Source: WHSV01 sp050694055 (lineage in GTDB: Bacteria; Actinomycetota; CADDZG01; WHSQ01). From it: 64,000 nucleotides of DNA. Each line of letters opens with the position of its first letter. Positions within the stretch are counted from its first letter, which is position 1. A model generated the notes under the pieces. That model did not search any database. It had not been told where the DNA came from and saw only the letters and a list, made by a program, of their open reading frames with translations. Positions 35,761 through 43,424 of the stretch are shown here, one piece after another. The translations under genes were made by a program, and so were the position numbers. The stretch is taken from positions 62,001-126,000 of the forward strand of contig JBOGWX010000053.1 in assembly GCA_050694055.1 (NCBI GenBank), given 5' to 3'.

Positions 35761-36049
35761 CGCCTAGCCGGAACTTCTCGCCGAGTTCGCCCCACGGGAC
35801 TCAGGCTACACTGCAGACTCTGCGAGGCGCTTGTTGCAGAAACCCAAATGAGTCGCCTCGGCGCCGTCGGCACAGTCGGTTAGGTTGCCGATGCCGTCGA
35901 CTGACCTCGGTCGAGCTCTCCAGCGAGAGCAACAACGAGGGGATCTAAGACCTCTTTTTGTCTACGCTTCTTGGCCGTAGTCATAAGTAACTAGTCATGC
36001 GTCACAAGAGCCGCTTGCACGTTGTTATGGGTCGGCGCGCACCGCCACT
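35761..36049. other. Intergenic region between the sulfatase and the acylphosphatase-like gene
   Basis: 289 bp with a lower G+C patch around 35940-36010. On the minus strand TTGTGA (36002-36007) and TATGAC (35980-35985), 16 nt apart, could be a promoter for the sulfatase. A plus-strand GAGG/CCTC stem followed by TTTTT (35937-35960) is terminator-like but short. No gene recognised. Confidence 0.35.
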
Positions 36050-36325
36050 CTACTTGACCTTGAAGCTCTTCTCGTTCTTCGGCGATTCCCGGTCGACCTG
36101 GACGCTCGAGACCGTGGCCCCGCGCGGTCCCGCCCGGCAGAGGCCCACGACCCTGTAGACGGGGTCCCGCGGGCCCTCGATGGCCGCCTCGATCCGCCCA
36201 TCGGCGAGTTCCTTCACCCAGCCCACCACGCCCTGCTCGGTGGCCTTCTGTGCGATGGCTTCCTTGAAGCCCGTTCCCTCCAGATCCCCGTGTACGAATA
36301 CGTGGACTCGGGTCCTATCTTCCAA
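36050..36325 (-). CDS. Acylphosphatase-fold protein lacking both catalytic residues
   Basis: 91 residues, normal acylphosphatase length and pattern: VHVFVHGDLEGTGFKEAIAQ, then GVVGWVKELADGRIEAAIEG, then GATVSSVQVD. In active enzymes the first motif is G-R-V-Q-G-V-G-F-R with catalytic Arg and the second is G-x-V-R-N with catalytic Asn. Here the Arg position is Lys and the Asn position is Glu, and the first GR is GD. The fold should be kept, but hydrolysis of acyl phosphates is unlikely. In actinobacteria acyP usually lies between mutM and smc, and it does here apart from the inserted sulfatase. It may be a binding or regulatory protein. Confidence 0.82.
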   Translation of the reverse strand: MEDRTRVHVFVHGDLEGTGFKEAIAQKATEQGVVGWVKELADGRIEAAIEGPRDPVYRVVGLCRAGPRGATVSSVQVDRESPKNEKSFKVK

Positions 36326-36388
36326 CCTGAATCCTCCTCGCTCTTCCGTCGCTGATGGCGCGCGCGGCCTCGATTACCAATGCTGTGC

Positions 36389-37234
36389 TCATGATTGACA
36401 TTGCGGGCAGAAGTAGGTGTCGATCCCGTTGTAGGTCACCTTCTTGATGTCGTTGCGACAGCGTCGGCAGAACTCTCCCTCGCGCTCGTAGACCTTGAGC
36501 TCGATCTGGTAAGTGCCGGGCTGCCCGGTCAGGTCGGTAAACTCGTGCTCGCCGAGACTCGTGCCGCGCAGCTTGACTGCCTCCTGCAGGGTCTCCATCA
36601 GGGAGCGGTAAAGGCGGCGCACGTCCTGGGACGAGAGCTTGTCTGAGTGCCGGTCGTAGCGCAGTCCGGAGTTGAACAGGATCTCGTCGCTGTACAGGTC
36701 GCCGAGGCCCACGATGAAGCTCTCGTCGGCGAGCAGGTCCCTCATCGGCCGGGCCTTGTGGTCGAGGATCGCCGAGAAGTGCTGCCACGCCAGCGGGCTC
36801 TCGAGCGGGTCGATCTCGAAGCCCCGCATGTCCGCGAGCCCCTTGACCTCGTGGGTCGGCGCCACGAACACCTCGGTCGTCGCATCCGCACAGATGATTC
36901 GCAGCTGCCCTCCGATGGTGAAGGTCATGACGATGTGCGTGTGAGGCACGACGTCCCCCGACGCGCTGGTCTTCACCATCTGGCCAAAAACGCCGAGGTG
37001 AACCACCAAGGTGTGGCCGTTGTCGAGCTCCATGAGCAGGTGACGCCCGACGCGACGGGCGTTCTCCACCTTCGCTCCGACCAGCAGATCCTGGAACTCC
37101 TTGCGCCGGCCGTGGCGTGGAATCAGCTTCATGGGCGTCGAGCCCGGACGAATCTCGACCTCTTTGAAGCGCCGGCTTACGACCTCCTTCTCGAGGTCGC
37201 GATGCAGTACCTCGATCTCAGGAAGCGCGGGCAT
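36389..37234 (-). CDS. MutM/Fpg-family protein with substituted catalytic residues
   Basis: 281 residues, standard Fpg length. It begins MPALPEIEVLHRDL, where active enzymes have M-P-E-L-P-E: the catalytic Glu at position 3 is Ala, though the N-terminal Pro nucleophile remains. The beta-hairpin Lys of RR-x-K-Y-L-L is Arg64 (RRVGRHLLMEL). The H2TH motif GLGDLYSDEILF has Asp in place of the usual Asn (GxGNxYxDE). The C-terminal zinc finger keeps all four Cys (FCRRCRNDIKK, then YFCPQCQ), but its R-x-T has Ile instead of Arg. DNA binding looks preserved; 8-oxoguanine glycosylase/lyase activity is doubtful. It overlaps rnc by 17 bp. Confidence 0.85.
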   Translation of the reverse strand: MPALPEIEVLHRDLEKEVVSRRFKEVEIRPGSTPMKLIPRHGRRKEFQDLLVGAKVENARRVGRHLLMELDNGHTLVVHLGVFGQMVKTSASGDVVPHTHIVMTFTIGGQLRIICADATTEVFVAPTHEVKGLADMRGFEIDPLESPLAWQHFSAILDHKARPMRDLLADESFIVGLGDLYSDEILFNSGLRYDRHSDKLSSQDVRRLYRSLMETLQEAVKLRGTSLGEHEFTDLTGQPGTYQIELKVYEREGEFCRRCRNDIKKVTYNGIDTYFCPQCQS

Positions 37235-37970
37235 TGGACCTCACCTCATCGGTGGCGCTGAGAGAGCTCTCCGCCGACTCTTCCTCGAGACGCCCGAGCG
37301 CCTCCGCCGCCGCGACCTGCTCGGCTGCCTTCTTGCTACTTCCAGTTCCCACCCCGTACAGCTCCTCGTTTACGTGAACGTGTGCAACAAACCTCTTGTC
37401 GTGGTCCGGGCCCTCGGACGCCACGTTGTAGCTCGGCCGGCTCCCCAGCTCCCGGACGGTGTACTCCTGCAATGCCGTCTTGGCGTCGTAGCCGCTCCGT
37501 TGAGCGGCCGAGTCGTCGACCAGGGAGCCCAGGACCGGGACCAGGATCTCGGAGAGCGCGACCAGGCCCCGGTCGAGGTAGACCGCACCGATGACGGCCT
37601 CGAGGGTGTTCTCGAGCAGCGATGGCTTGTCCCGGCCGCCCGACGCCTCCTCGCCCTTACCCAGCCTTAGGTGAGCTCCGAGACCGAGCTCGCGCGCCAG
37701 CGCCGCCAGCGCCTTTCCCTCGACGACCGACTTCCTGAGCAACGAGAGCTCGCCCTCCGCCATCTCGGGTCTCGTTCGGTAGATGAGATCGGTGACGATC
37801 AGCCCCAGAACCGCGTCGCCGAGGAACTCCAGGCGCTCGTTGTGAGCGGTGGGCTCGTTCTGCTCGGCCGCGAAGGACCGGTGCGTGAGCGCGAGCTCGT
37901 AGACGGACCCCTCAGGTGCGGGGAGGCCCAGCGCGGTCAGCAGTGACGCGGGGTCAGTCGGTTTCGACAA
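37218..37970 (-). CDS. rnc: Ribonuclease III
   Basis: 250 residues. The catalytic signature is NERLEFLGDAVLGLIVTDLI, with the second acidic cluster in LLENTLEAVIGAVYLDRG; a C-terminal double-stranded-RNA-binding domain (DAKTALQEYTVRELGSRPSY, then GTGSSKKAAEQVAAAEAL) follows. It processes rRNA and other structured RNAs. It overlaps rpmF upstream and the MutM-like gene downstream by 17 bp each. Confidence 0.97.
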   Translation of the reverse strand: MSKPTDPASLLTALGLPAPEGSVYELALTHRSFAAEQNEPTAHNERLEFLGDAVLGLIVTDLIYRTRPEMAEGELSLLRKSVVEGKALAALARELGLGAHLRLGKGEEASGGRDKPSLLENTLEAVIGAVYLDRGLVALSEILVPVLGSLVDDSAAQRSGYDAKTALQEYTVRELGSRPSYNVASEGPDHDKRFVAHVHVNEELYGVGTGSSKKAAEQVAAAEALGRLEEESAESSLSATDEVRSNARAS

Positions 37971-38130
37971 CCTGGCGACCGGCGTAGTAGCCGCAATTGG
38001 GACAGACTCGGTGCGGCTGCTTTGGCTCGCGGCACTGGGGGCAGCGAGACAACGAGGGGGCCTTCACCCGCCAGTGCGCGCGCCTCATGCGCATCTTGGA
38101 GCGCGTCTTTCTTCTCTTCGGAACGGCCAT
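37954..38130 (-). CDS. rpmF: 50S ribosomal protein L32
   Basis: 58 residues. MAVPKRRKTRSKMRMRRAHW is the L32 N-terminus, and a zinc ribbon C-x2-C (CPQC) with C-x2-C (CPNC) follows. The ATG is at 38130 and the TGA at 37954 lies inside the rnc start region. It is preceded by the DUF177 gene with 15 bp between, the universal yceD-rpmF pairing. Confidence 0.97.
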   Translation of the reverse strand: MAVPKRRKTRSKMRMRRAHWRVKAPSLSRCPQCREPKQPHRVCPNCGYYAGRQVVETD

Positions 38131-38145
38131 TGGTCCTCCTACACC

Positions 38146-38679
38146 CTAATTCTCGAGCCGCTCGCGCAGGTCGGACAAGGCCGCCCACCGAGGGTCGAAG
38201 TCGTCTTGTTTACAGTCGCAAGCCCCCTGGTTGAGATCGGCTCCACAGGACGCGCAAAGCCCCTTGCAGTCCTCCCGGCACAACGGATTGAGAGGAAGCG
38301 CAAGGGTGACCGCATCACGGACCATCGGCTCGAGGTCGATCTCCATGCCCTCCACCTGGTAGGCGTCCTCGTCGTCGGAGGCCTCGTGTCCGGGCCCCGC
38401 GTAGAGCTCGCAGACCCTCAGACCCACCTCCGTGTCGAACTCCTCCAGGCAGCGGGCGCACTGAAGCACGGCGTCGCCCCTCACCCTGCCGGTCACCAGG
38501 ACCCCCTCGATCACGCTCTCGATCCGAAGGTCTCCCTCGATGCCCTCGTCGCCCAGGCGCGCCAGAGCCGTCGCGACCCCTCGTAGAGGCCGGCGGACGG
38601 CGATGTCACGATATTCGCCCGGGCGGCCGAGAAGCTCGGCGACCGAAAGCCTGAGGTCCTGCACGCGCGCATCCCCCAT
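38146..38679 (-). CDS. yceD: DUF177/YceD-family protein (23S rRNA accumulation)
   Basis: 177 residues. The family motif is the C-terminal LPLNPLCREDCKGLCASCGA zinc-binding-like cluster, with upstream VLQCARCLEEFDTEV. YceD proteins are needed for normal 23S rRNA accumulation and are nearly always next to rpmF. The gene starts the yceD-rpmF-rnc-mutM transcript; a 20-bp palindrome lies about 200 bp upstream. Confidence 0.93.
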   Translation of the reverse strand: MGDARVQDLRLSVAELLGRPGEYRDIAVRRPLRGVATALARLGDEGIEGDLRIESVIEGVLVTGRVRGDAVLQCARCLEEFDTEVGLRVCELYAGPGHEASDDEDAYQVEGMEIDLEPMVRDAVTLALPLNPLCREDCKGLCASCGADLNQGACDCKQDDFDPRWAALSDLRERLEN

Positions 38680-38877
38680 AGTCTTGAATCCAGGTCATCG
38701 ATCCAGTGGCCGCGCGCCGTGGGGCGCGCCGGCTGCGATGTTACCATCCGCGCCCGTTCGCTCGGGTAAAAGTCCTGGTAGATGGCCTGATTCGGCCTTC
38801 CTTTTCCCTCACGTTGCGCCGCCCTACCGGGTTGCTCCACTCTCGCCGCCGCCCGGCGGCGCCGTCGGGTGATGCCC

Positions 38878-38897
38878 GCGATCGTCGAGACGACCGC
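38878..38897. repeat. Copy of a 20-bp palindromic element (inverse orientation, one mismatch)
   Basis: GCGATCGTCGAGACGACCGC is the reverse complement of the palindrome found twice before rpmB (43027-43046 and 43060-43079), with one mismatch. It lies in the spacer between the SepIVA-like gene and the DUF177-rpmF unit. Confidence 0.6.
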
Positions 38898-38911
38898 TCC
38901 CGATGAGGGTC

Positions 38912-39451
38912 CTAGACGGCGGGTTCCTCGAGCTGCGCGGCGTCGAAGGGCCCTTCCGCCGGCTGGGGCTGGTTCGCTTCGATGGCGGGCATCTGCACGG
39001 ACGAATGCTTCTCGCCCTGGAGCTGCGCCCGGCCCCGCTCGACCGTCGCAACGGTCTTGTTCAACAGGATCTCGAAGCCGGCCAGCTTCTGGTCGATGTA
39101 GTCCTCGGCCTCGAGTCGCATTCTTGCCGCCCGCTCCTTGGCGTCGTCGGTGATGCGCTCGGCCTCGCGCTCGGCGGCGTGAACGATCTCGGTGCGAGAG
39201 AGCAACCTGTCCCGCTGTTCGCGCGCCTCGGCGATGATGCGCTCGGCCTCCTTGCGGGCGCGACCCAGAAGCTCGTCGCGGTCGCGGCTCATCCAGCGAG
39301 CTTGGCGAATCTCGTCCGGAACTTCCTGCTTGAGTTGTGCGAGGAGCTCGAGGAACTCCTCGCGGTTGATGACGGCGCTGGAAGAGAGCGGAACGGCTTT
39401 CGCCTCTTCGACGAGGACCTGTAGTTCCTCGATGCGTTCGATGAGGTCCAT
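38912..39451 (-). CDS. SepIVA/DivIVA-like coiled-coil protein
   Basis: 179 residues from the ATG at 39451 (MDLIERIEELQVLVEEAKAV). It contains an extended coiled coil (RDELLGRARKEAERIIAEAR, then EAERITDDAKERAARMRLEA) and an acidic, Pro/Gln-rich tail; no membrane segment. In Mycobacterium the gene next to DUF177-rnc (Rv2927c) encodes SepIVA, a DivIVA-type septation factor, and this locus has the same position and protein style. I infer a role in polar growth or division. Longer readings upstream have no family support. Confidence 0.78.
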   Translation of the reverse strand: MDLIERIEELQVLVEEAKAVPLSSSAVINREEFLELLAQLKQEVPDEIRQARWMSRDRDELLGRARKEAERIIAEAREQRDRLLSRTEIVHAAEREAERITDDAKERAARMRLEAEDYIDQKLAGFEILLNKTVATVERGRAQLQGEKHSSVQMPAIEANQPQPAEGPFDAAQLEEPAV

Positions 39452-39648
39452 GTCCTCCGGCTTCCTTTCTGAATCTTTCCCACTAGCGGCAGAGGTAGTT
39501 GCTAGAGGTCCACTTGAGTTGCATGTGTACGCCGCGGTCCGCGACCCATCAATTGTGCCACGATTTCCCTCTTCGCAACTCGTGTTGGCTCTGAGGTAGG
39601 GCGGAATCGGAGGGCTTCTAAGGCCGCCTGTGCTCGACGACCGGCCCT

Positions 39649-40137
39649 TCAGGAGCCCGCAAAGCGTTCCTTGAGAGCCTTGGCGACGTTGGTGGGAACC
39701 AGTCCGTCGACTCCTCCCCCGTACTTGCTGACCTGCTTGACCAAGCTCGACGACAAAAAGGACCACTCGGGCTTGGAGGGCAGAAACAAGGTGTCGAGCC
39801 CGTGCAGGAGCGCCGCGTTCATCTGGGCCATCTGAAGCTCGTACTCGTAGTCGGACACCGCGCGGAGGCCCTTCACGATGATCGCCACCTTGCGGGCGTT
39901 CGCGAAGTCGACCAACAGTCCGTCGAAGGACTCGACCGACGCGTTGTCTATGTGGGCGAGAGCGTCGCTCAAGAGTTCCTTCCGGGTGGCAAGCTCGAAG
40001 AGCGGCTCTTTGGAGGGGTTGGCGATGACGGCCGCGATAACGTGGTCGAAGTGCCGCGCCGCACGCTCGATAACGTCGATATGCCCGTTGGTGGGTGGAT
40101 CGAATGACCCCGGGCAGAGGGCGGAATGTACGTTCAG
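39649..40137 (-). CDS. coaD: Phosphopantetheine adenylyltransferase (CTG start)
   Basis: About 162 residues, the family length. It makes dephospho-CoA from 4'-phosphopantetheine and ATP. CPGSFDPPTNGHIDVIERAA holds the T/HxGH nucleotidyl motif, and VKGLRAVSDYEYELQMAQMN is the CoaD signature. The first in-frame ATG, GTG or TTG (39972) lies after the catalytic motif, so translation must begin earlier at a non-standard codon. The CTG at 40137, with GGAG 8 nt upstream and 4 bp after the rsmD stop, gives the expected N-terminus (M)NVHSALCPGSFDP. This is the clearest case of CTG initiation in the window. Confidence 0.92.
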   Translation of the reverse strand: MNVHSALCPGSFDPPTNGHIDVIERAARHFDHVIAAVIANPSKEPLFELATRKELLSDALAHIDNASVESFDGLLVDFANARKVAIIVKGLRAVSDYEYELQMAQMNAALLHGLDTLFLPSKPEWSFLSSSLVKQVSKYGGGVDGLVPTNVAKALKERFAGS

Positions 40138-40141
40138 CGCC

Positions 40142-40693
40142 CTACTCCTCTTCTTCGTGTGTGTAGACGAGCACCGTCGACTGCCCGAAGGTCCGCTCCC
40201 AGATGACCTGGAGACCGAGGGCGTCGAGCTTGAAATCCTTCGACATGCGGTGAACGACGATCCGTCCCTCGTCCGACAGCCAGCCGCCCATCACCAGCGC
40301 CTCGAGGTCCCGTCTCACTGCCTCGACCGAGAGTGCGTAGGGAGGATCGACGAAGATGAGGTCGTGCCGCTCGGTCGCGGGGCGCCCCAGCATCGACTGG
40401 ACTTCCATCCACTGCACGTCGGAGCGATCCCCGAAGTCACAGACCTCGATGTTCTGCTCGATCTTGAGGATCGCCTCGCGCGCGTTCTCCACGAACGTCG
40501 CGGAGCGGGCCCCACGGGACAGGGCCTCGAGTCCCAGGGACCCTGAGCCGGCGTAGAGATCGAGGACGACGCAATCATCGAGGTCGCCCAGAGACGAGAA
40601 CAACGCCTCTTTGATTCGGTCGGTCATCGGCCTCGTCCCCTGCACGGGGGCCCTCAGCCGGTGACCCTTGGCCTTCCCTGCGATGACGCGCAT
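40142..40693 (-). CDS. rsmD: 16S rRNA (guanine-966-N2)-methyltransferase
   Basis: 183 residues. MRVIAGKAKGHRLRAPVQGT and RPMTDRIKEALFSSLG are RsmD N-terminal motifs; the SAM site is VLDLYAGSGSLGLEALSRGA and the catalytic loop is LIFVDPPYALS (DPPY). It methylates G966 in the 30S P site. It ends 4 bp before coaD, the usual rsmD-coaD pair. Confidence 0.96.
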   Translation of the reverse strand: MRVIAGKAKGHRLRAPVQGTRPMTDRIKEALFSSLGDLDDCVVLDLYAGSGSLGLEALSRGARSATFVENAREAILKIEQNIEVCDFGDRSDVQWMEVQSMLGRPATERHDLIFVDPPYALSVEAVRRDLEALVMGGWLSDEGRIVVHRMSKDFKLDALGLQVIWERTFGQSTVLVYTHEEEE

Positions 40694-40750
40694 GATTCAA
40701 AAATAGCGGACTTCGGCCGTCCGGCCCAGCCCAGGCGGTATTCCCCGCTA

Positions 40751-42964
40751 CTATCCGGACTGGACGACGTCGAGCGCCTGCTCCGGGAAGCGGTCCCGCA
40801 CCTCCCGTTGCAGCGCCATGTGCTCGTAGGCCTGAAGCTCGGGATCGTGGTCGATTACCTCCTCGGCCATCTTACGAGCCTCGATCACGACCTTCTTGTG
40901 CTGGAGAACCCGAGCCAGACGGAGCTGTGGCATGCCGGACTGCCGCGCTCCGAAGAGCTGGCCCTCGCCTCGTTGACGCAGGTCGACGAGGGAGAGCTTG
41001 AAGCCGTCGCCGGTGGATTCGACGGCCTTGAGCCGCTCCGCAGCCAGCGCAATCGCTCCATCCTCGGCCGCTCTCGAAAGATCGAGGTCGGTCGCGAGAA
41101 CGCAGAACGAATCGTGTTGGCCGCGACCGATGCGACCCCTCAACTGATGGAGTTGCGCGAGACCGAACCGCTCGGCGTCCTCGATCAGCATCACCGTCGC
41201 GTTCGGAACGTCGACGCCGACCTCGATGACGGTCGTGGCGACGAGGACCTGAGTGGTGTTGTCTCGGAATGCCGCCATGGCGGCCTCTTTGTCGACGCTC
41301 TTCATGTCGCCGTGGACGAGGCCTATGTCGAGATCCAGGAACACCTCGTCCGCCAACCGTTTGGCCTCGGCCTTCGCGTTACGAAGCTCGGTCTTGTTGG
41401 ACTCGTCTCGCAGCGCGTACACCACGAAGGCCTGGCGCCCCAACTTCACCTCGCGTCGGATGAGTTCGTAGGCCCGCTGTCTGTCCGCTTCACCCACGGC
41501 AAGTCGAGTGGTGATCGGCCGCCGGCCGCCCGGGAGTTCGTCGAGTACCGAGAGGTCGAGGTCTCCGTATATCGACACGGCGAGCGTGCGCGGAATCGGG
41601 GTCGCGGTCATCACCAGAATGTCGGGCTCTCCGGCCGCCCCTTTCTCCCGCAGGCGCTTGCGCTGATGGACCCCGAAGCGATGTTGCTCGTCCACCACCG
41701 CCAAGCCCAGCCGCGCGAAATCGACTGCATCCTGAATAAGCGCGTGGGTGCCGATGAGGAGGTCGACCCCGCCCGCCCCCACTCCCTGAAGTATCTCGGC
41801 GCGCTGAGCCGCGGGGGTCGATCCCGTCAGCAGTCGCACCACCGGCCTTCTGCTCACGCTCGCAAACAGGTTGCGCGCCTCTTGTGCGCCAAAGGCGCGA
41901 TCGAGCAGATCGTTGACCGTGAGCAGGTGCTGCTCCGCAAGGACCTCGGTCGGAGCCATGAAGGCGGCCTGATGCCCACCGGCGATGGCCGACAAGCACG
42001 CGTACAGAGCAACGACGGTCTTGCCCGAACCGACCTCTCCTTCGAGCAGCCGGTGCATGGGGTAGGCCTTGCTCATATCCGCCGCGACCTCGTCACAGGC
42101 CTTGCGCTGAGCGCCGGTCGGCTCGAAGGGAAGCTGTGAGAGGAAAACCTCGGACAGCGAATCCTGAGTGGGGGGAGCGTGACTGATGCCCTGGACCGTC
42201 CGCTCCAGCTTGCGCTTGCGGTAAACGAGGCCGAGCTGCAGCGTGAAGACCTCGTCGAACACGAGCCTGTTCTCAGCGGACTGCACCTCGGCCATGTCAT
42301 CGGGAAAGTGGTAGAGCCGTACAGCATCGCCGCGCGGCATCAGATGCAGTCTGCTCCGCAGCTCGTCGGGAAGCGGATCCATGACGTCACCGTTTCGTCC
42401 CAGCGCGTCCCAGATGAGCCGACGGATCTCGTCGCTCGAGAGATCCGCGGTGGCCGGATAGATGGGGATGATGCGCCCGACGTTGAACGGCTCGCGGCCG
42501 GTGCGCACGAGCTCGAAGCGGGGCATCGTCATCTGCAGGGTCCCGCGGAAGGAATCGAGCTTGCCGTAGAAGAACGCCTCGGCCCCCGGCTTGAGCGCGC
42601 GGGCCACCCATTCGAGGTTGAACCAAGTGACCGCGATCGTGCCGGTCTCGTCGCGTATGCGCCCCTTGATGAGCTTCTTGCCGGTCTTGGTCCGGACGGG
42701 GCGCCCGATGCGCTCGACCTTGGCCAGGACCTGGACCTCCGATCCGCGCTCCTCCGAGGACATCGCCCCCAGCTCGCTGATGGTGCGAAGCTCGGTTCGA
42801 TCGACGTGCCGGCGCGGGTAGTGCTGGAGGAGGTCCTGCACGGTCTCGATCTGCAGCTTCTCGAGGCCCCTGGCCCTGCGTCCGGTTGCCTCCAGCCGCT
42901 TCTGACGGCGCGCCGACGCGAACAGCTCGAGGCCCTTGGGAGGAGCCTGGACGACATCTGCCAT
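40751..42964 (-). CDS. recG: ATP-dependent DNA helicase RecG
   Basis: 737 residues from the ATG at 42964 (MADVVQAPPKGLELF). A wedge OB domain (about 60-150) is followed by SF2 helicase motifs: Walker A LLEGEVGSGKTVVAL, VVDEQHRFGVHQR (DEQH), VMTATPIPRTLAVSIYGD, and VEVGVDVPNATVMLIEDAER with QLRGRIGRG. It remodels stalled replication forks and Holliday junctions. A longer open frame upstream has no family similarity. It is divergent from rpmB; the shared spacer contains two palindromic repeats. Confidence 0.96.
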   Translation of the reverse strand: MADVVQAPPKGLELFASARRQKRLEATGRRARGLEKLQIETVQDLLQHYPRRHVDRTELRTISELGAMSSEERGSEVQVLAKVERIGRPVRTKTGKKLIKGRIRDETGTIAVTWFNLEWVARALKPGAEAFFYGKLDSFRGTLQMTMPRFELVRTGREPFNVGRIIPIYPATADLSSDEIRRLIWDALGRNGDVMDPLPDELRSRLHLMPRGDAVRLYHFPDDMAEVQSAENRLVFDEVFTLQLGLVYRKRKLERTVQGISHAPPTQDSLSEVFLSQLPFEPTGAQRKACDEVAADMSKAYPMHRLLEGEVGSGKTVVALYACLSAIAGGHQAAFMAPTEVLAEQHLLTVNDLLDRAFGAQEARNLFASVSRRPVVRLLTGSTPAAQRAEILQGVGAGGVDLLIGTHALIQDAVDFARLGLAVVDEQHRFGVHQRKRLREKGAAGEPDILVMTATPIPRTLAVSIYGDLDLSVLDELPGGRRPITTRLAVGEADRQRAYELIRREVKLGRQAFVVYALRDESNKTELRNAKAEAKRLADEVFLDLDIGLVHGDMKSVDKEAAMAAFRDNTTQVLVATTVIEVGVDVPNATVMLIEDAERFGLAQLHQLRGRIGRGQHDSFCVLATDLDLSRAAEDGAIALAAERLKAVESTGDGFKLSLVDLRQRGEGQLFGARQSGMPQLRLARVLQHKKVVIEARKMAEEVIDHDPELQAYEHMALQREVRDRFPEQALDVVQSG

Positions 42965-43025
42965 GTACCTGAGGATAAGAGTGGTCGGGGACACAGGGCT
43001 GCATTTGGTAGCCTGGCCGACCTCT

Positions 43026-43091
43026 AGCGATCGTCTCGATGATCGCGCTGGGCTAACTAGCGATCGTCTCGACGATCGCGCTGGCTGACGA
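43026..43091. repeat. Two tandem 33-bp units, each with a 20-bp palindrome
   Basis: Each unit begins AGCGATCGTCTCGA and continues TGATCGCGCTGG or CGATCGCGCTGG. The second contains the perfect palindrome GCGATCGTC-TC-GACGATCGC (43060-43079); the first has one mismatch. They lie in the divergent recG-rpmB spacer, about 70-135 bp before rpmB. They may be an operator for a regulator or paired RNA hairpins. Confidence 0.7.
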
Positions 43092-43159
43092 ACGGGGGCG
43101 CGCAGCGTTCCCGTGAGTGGAGCCGTCCAGGATGGACGGCGCAACGCAAGGGAAAAGGT

Positions 43160-43351
43160 ATGGCCTCTGTATGTGACGTTTGTGGAAAGACCCCGGGCTT
43201 CGGGAACAACATCTCGCACTCCCACCGGCGCACCCGTCGCCGGTGGAATCCGAATATCCAGAAGGTCCGGGTCATGATCGACGGATCACCGCGCCGGATG
43301 GCCGTGTGCACGAAGTGCCTCAAGGCCAACAAGGTGACCAAAGCCGGCTAG
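43160..43351 (+). CDS. rpmB: 50S ribosomal protein L28
   Basis: 63 residues. MASVCDVCGKTPGFGNNISH with HSHRRTRRRWNPNIQKVRV is the L28 signature. Both Cys pairs (CDVC, CTKC) are present, so it is the zinc-binding form. AAGGGAAAAGG lies upstream of the ATG. It is transcribed away from recG; the DAK2/FakA gene usually between rpmB and recG in actinobacteria is absent here. Confidence 0.97.
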   Translation: MASVCDVCGKTPGFGNNISHSHRRTRRRWNPNIQKVRVMIDGSPRRMAVCTKCLKANKVTKAG

Positions 43352-43424
43352 CGCCGGCCTCGAGCTGCGTCCCTCTCGCTATCCCCAGTTACCAAGTCAG
43401 TCAACGCGGGTAACGTGCGCCCAT

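Noticed and set aside
43026..43091. Tandem palindromic units as a CRISPR array
   Set aside because: Only two 33-bp units without unique spacers and no cas genes; better explained as an operator or intergenic repeat.
43343..43360. GCCGGC-TAGC-GCCGGC hairpin at the rpmB stop as a terminator
   Set aside because: No U tract follows and the stem includes the stop codon; it may be chance in G+C-rich DNA.
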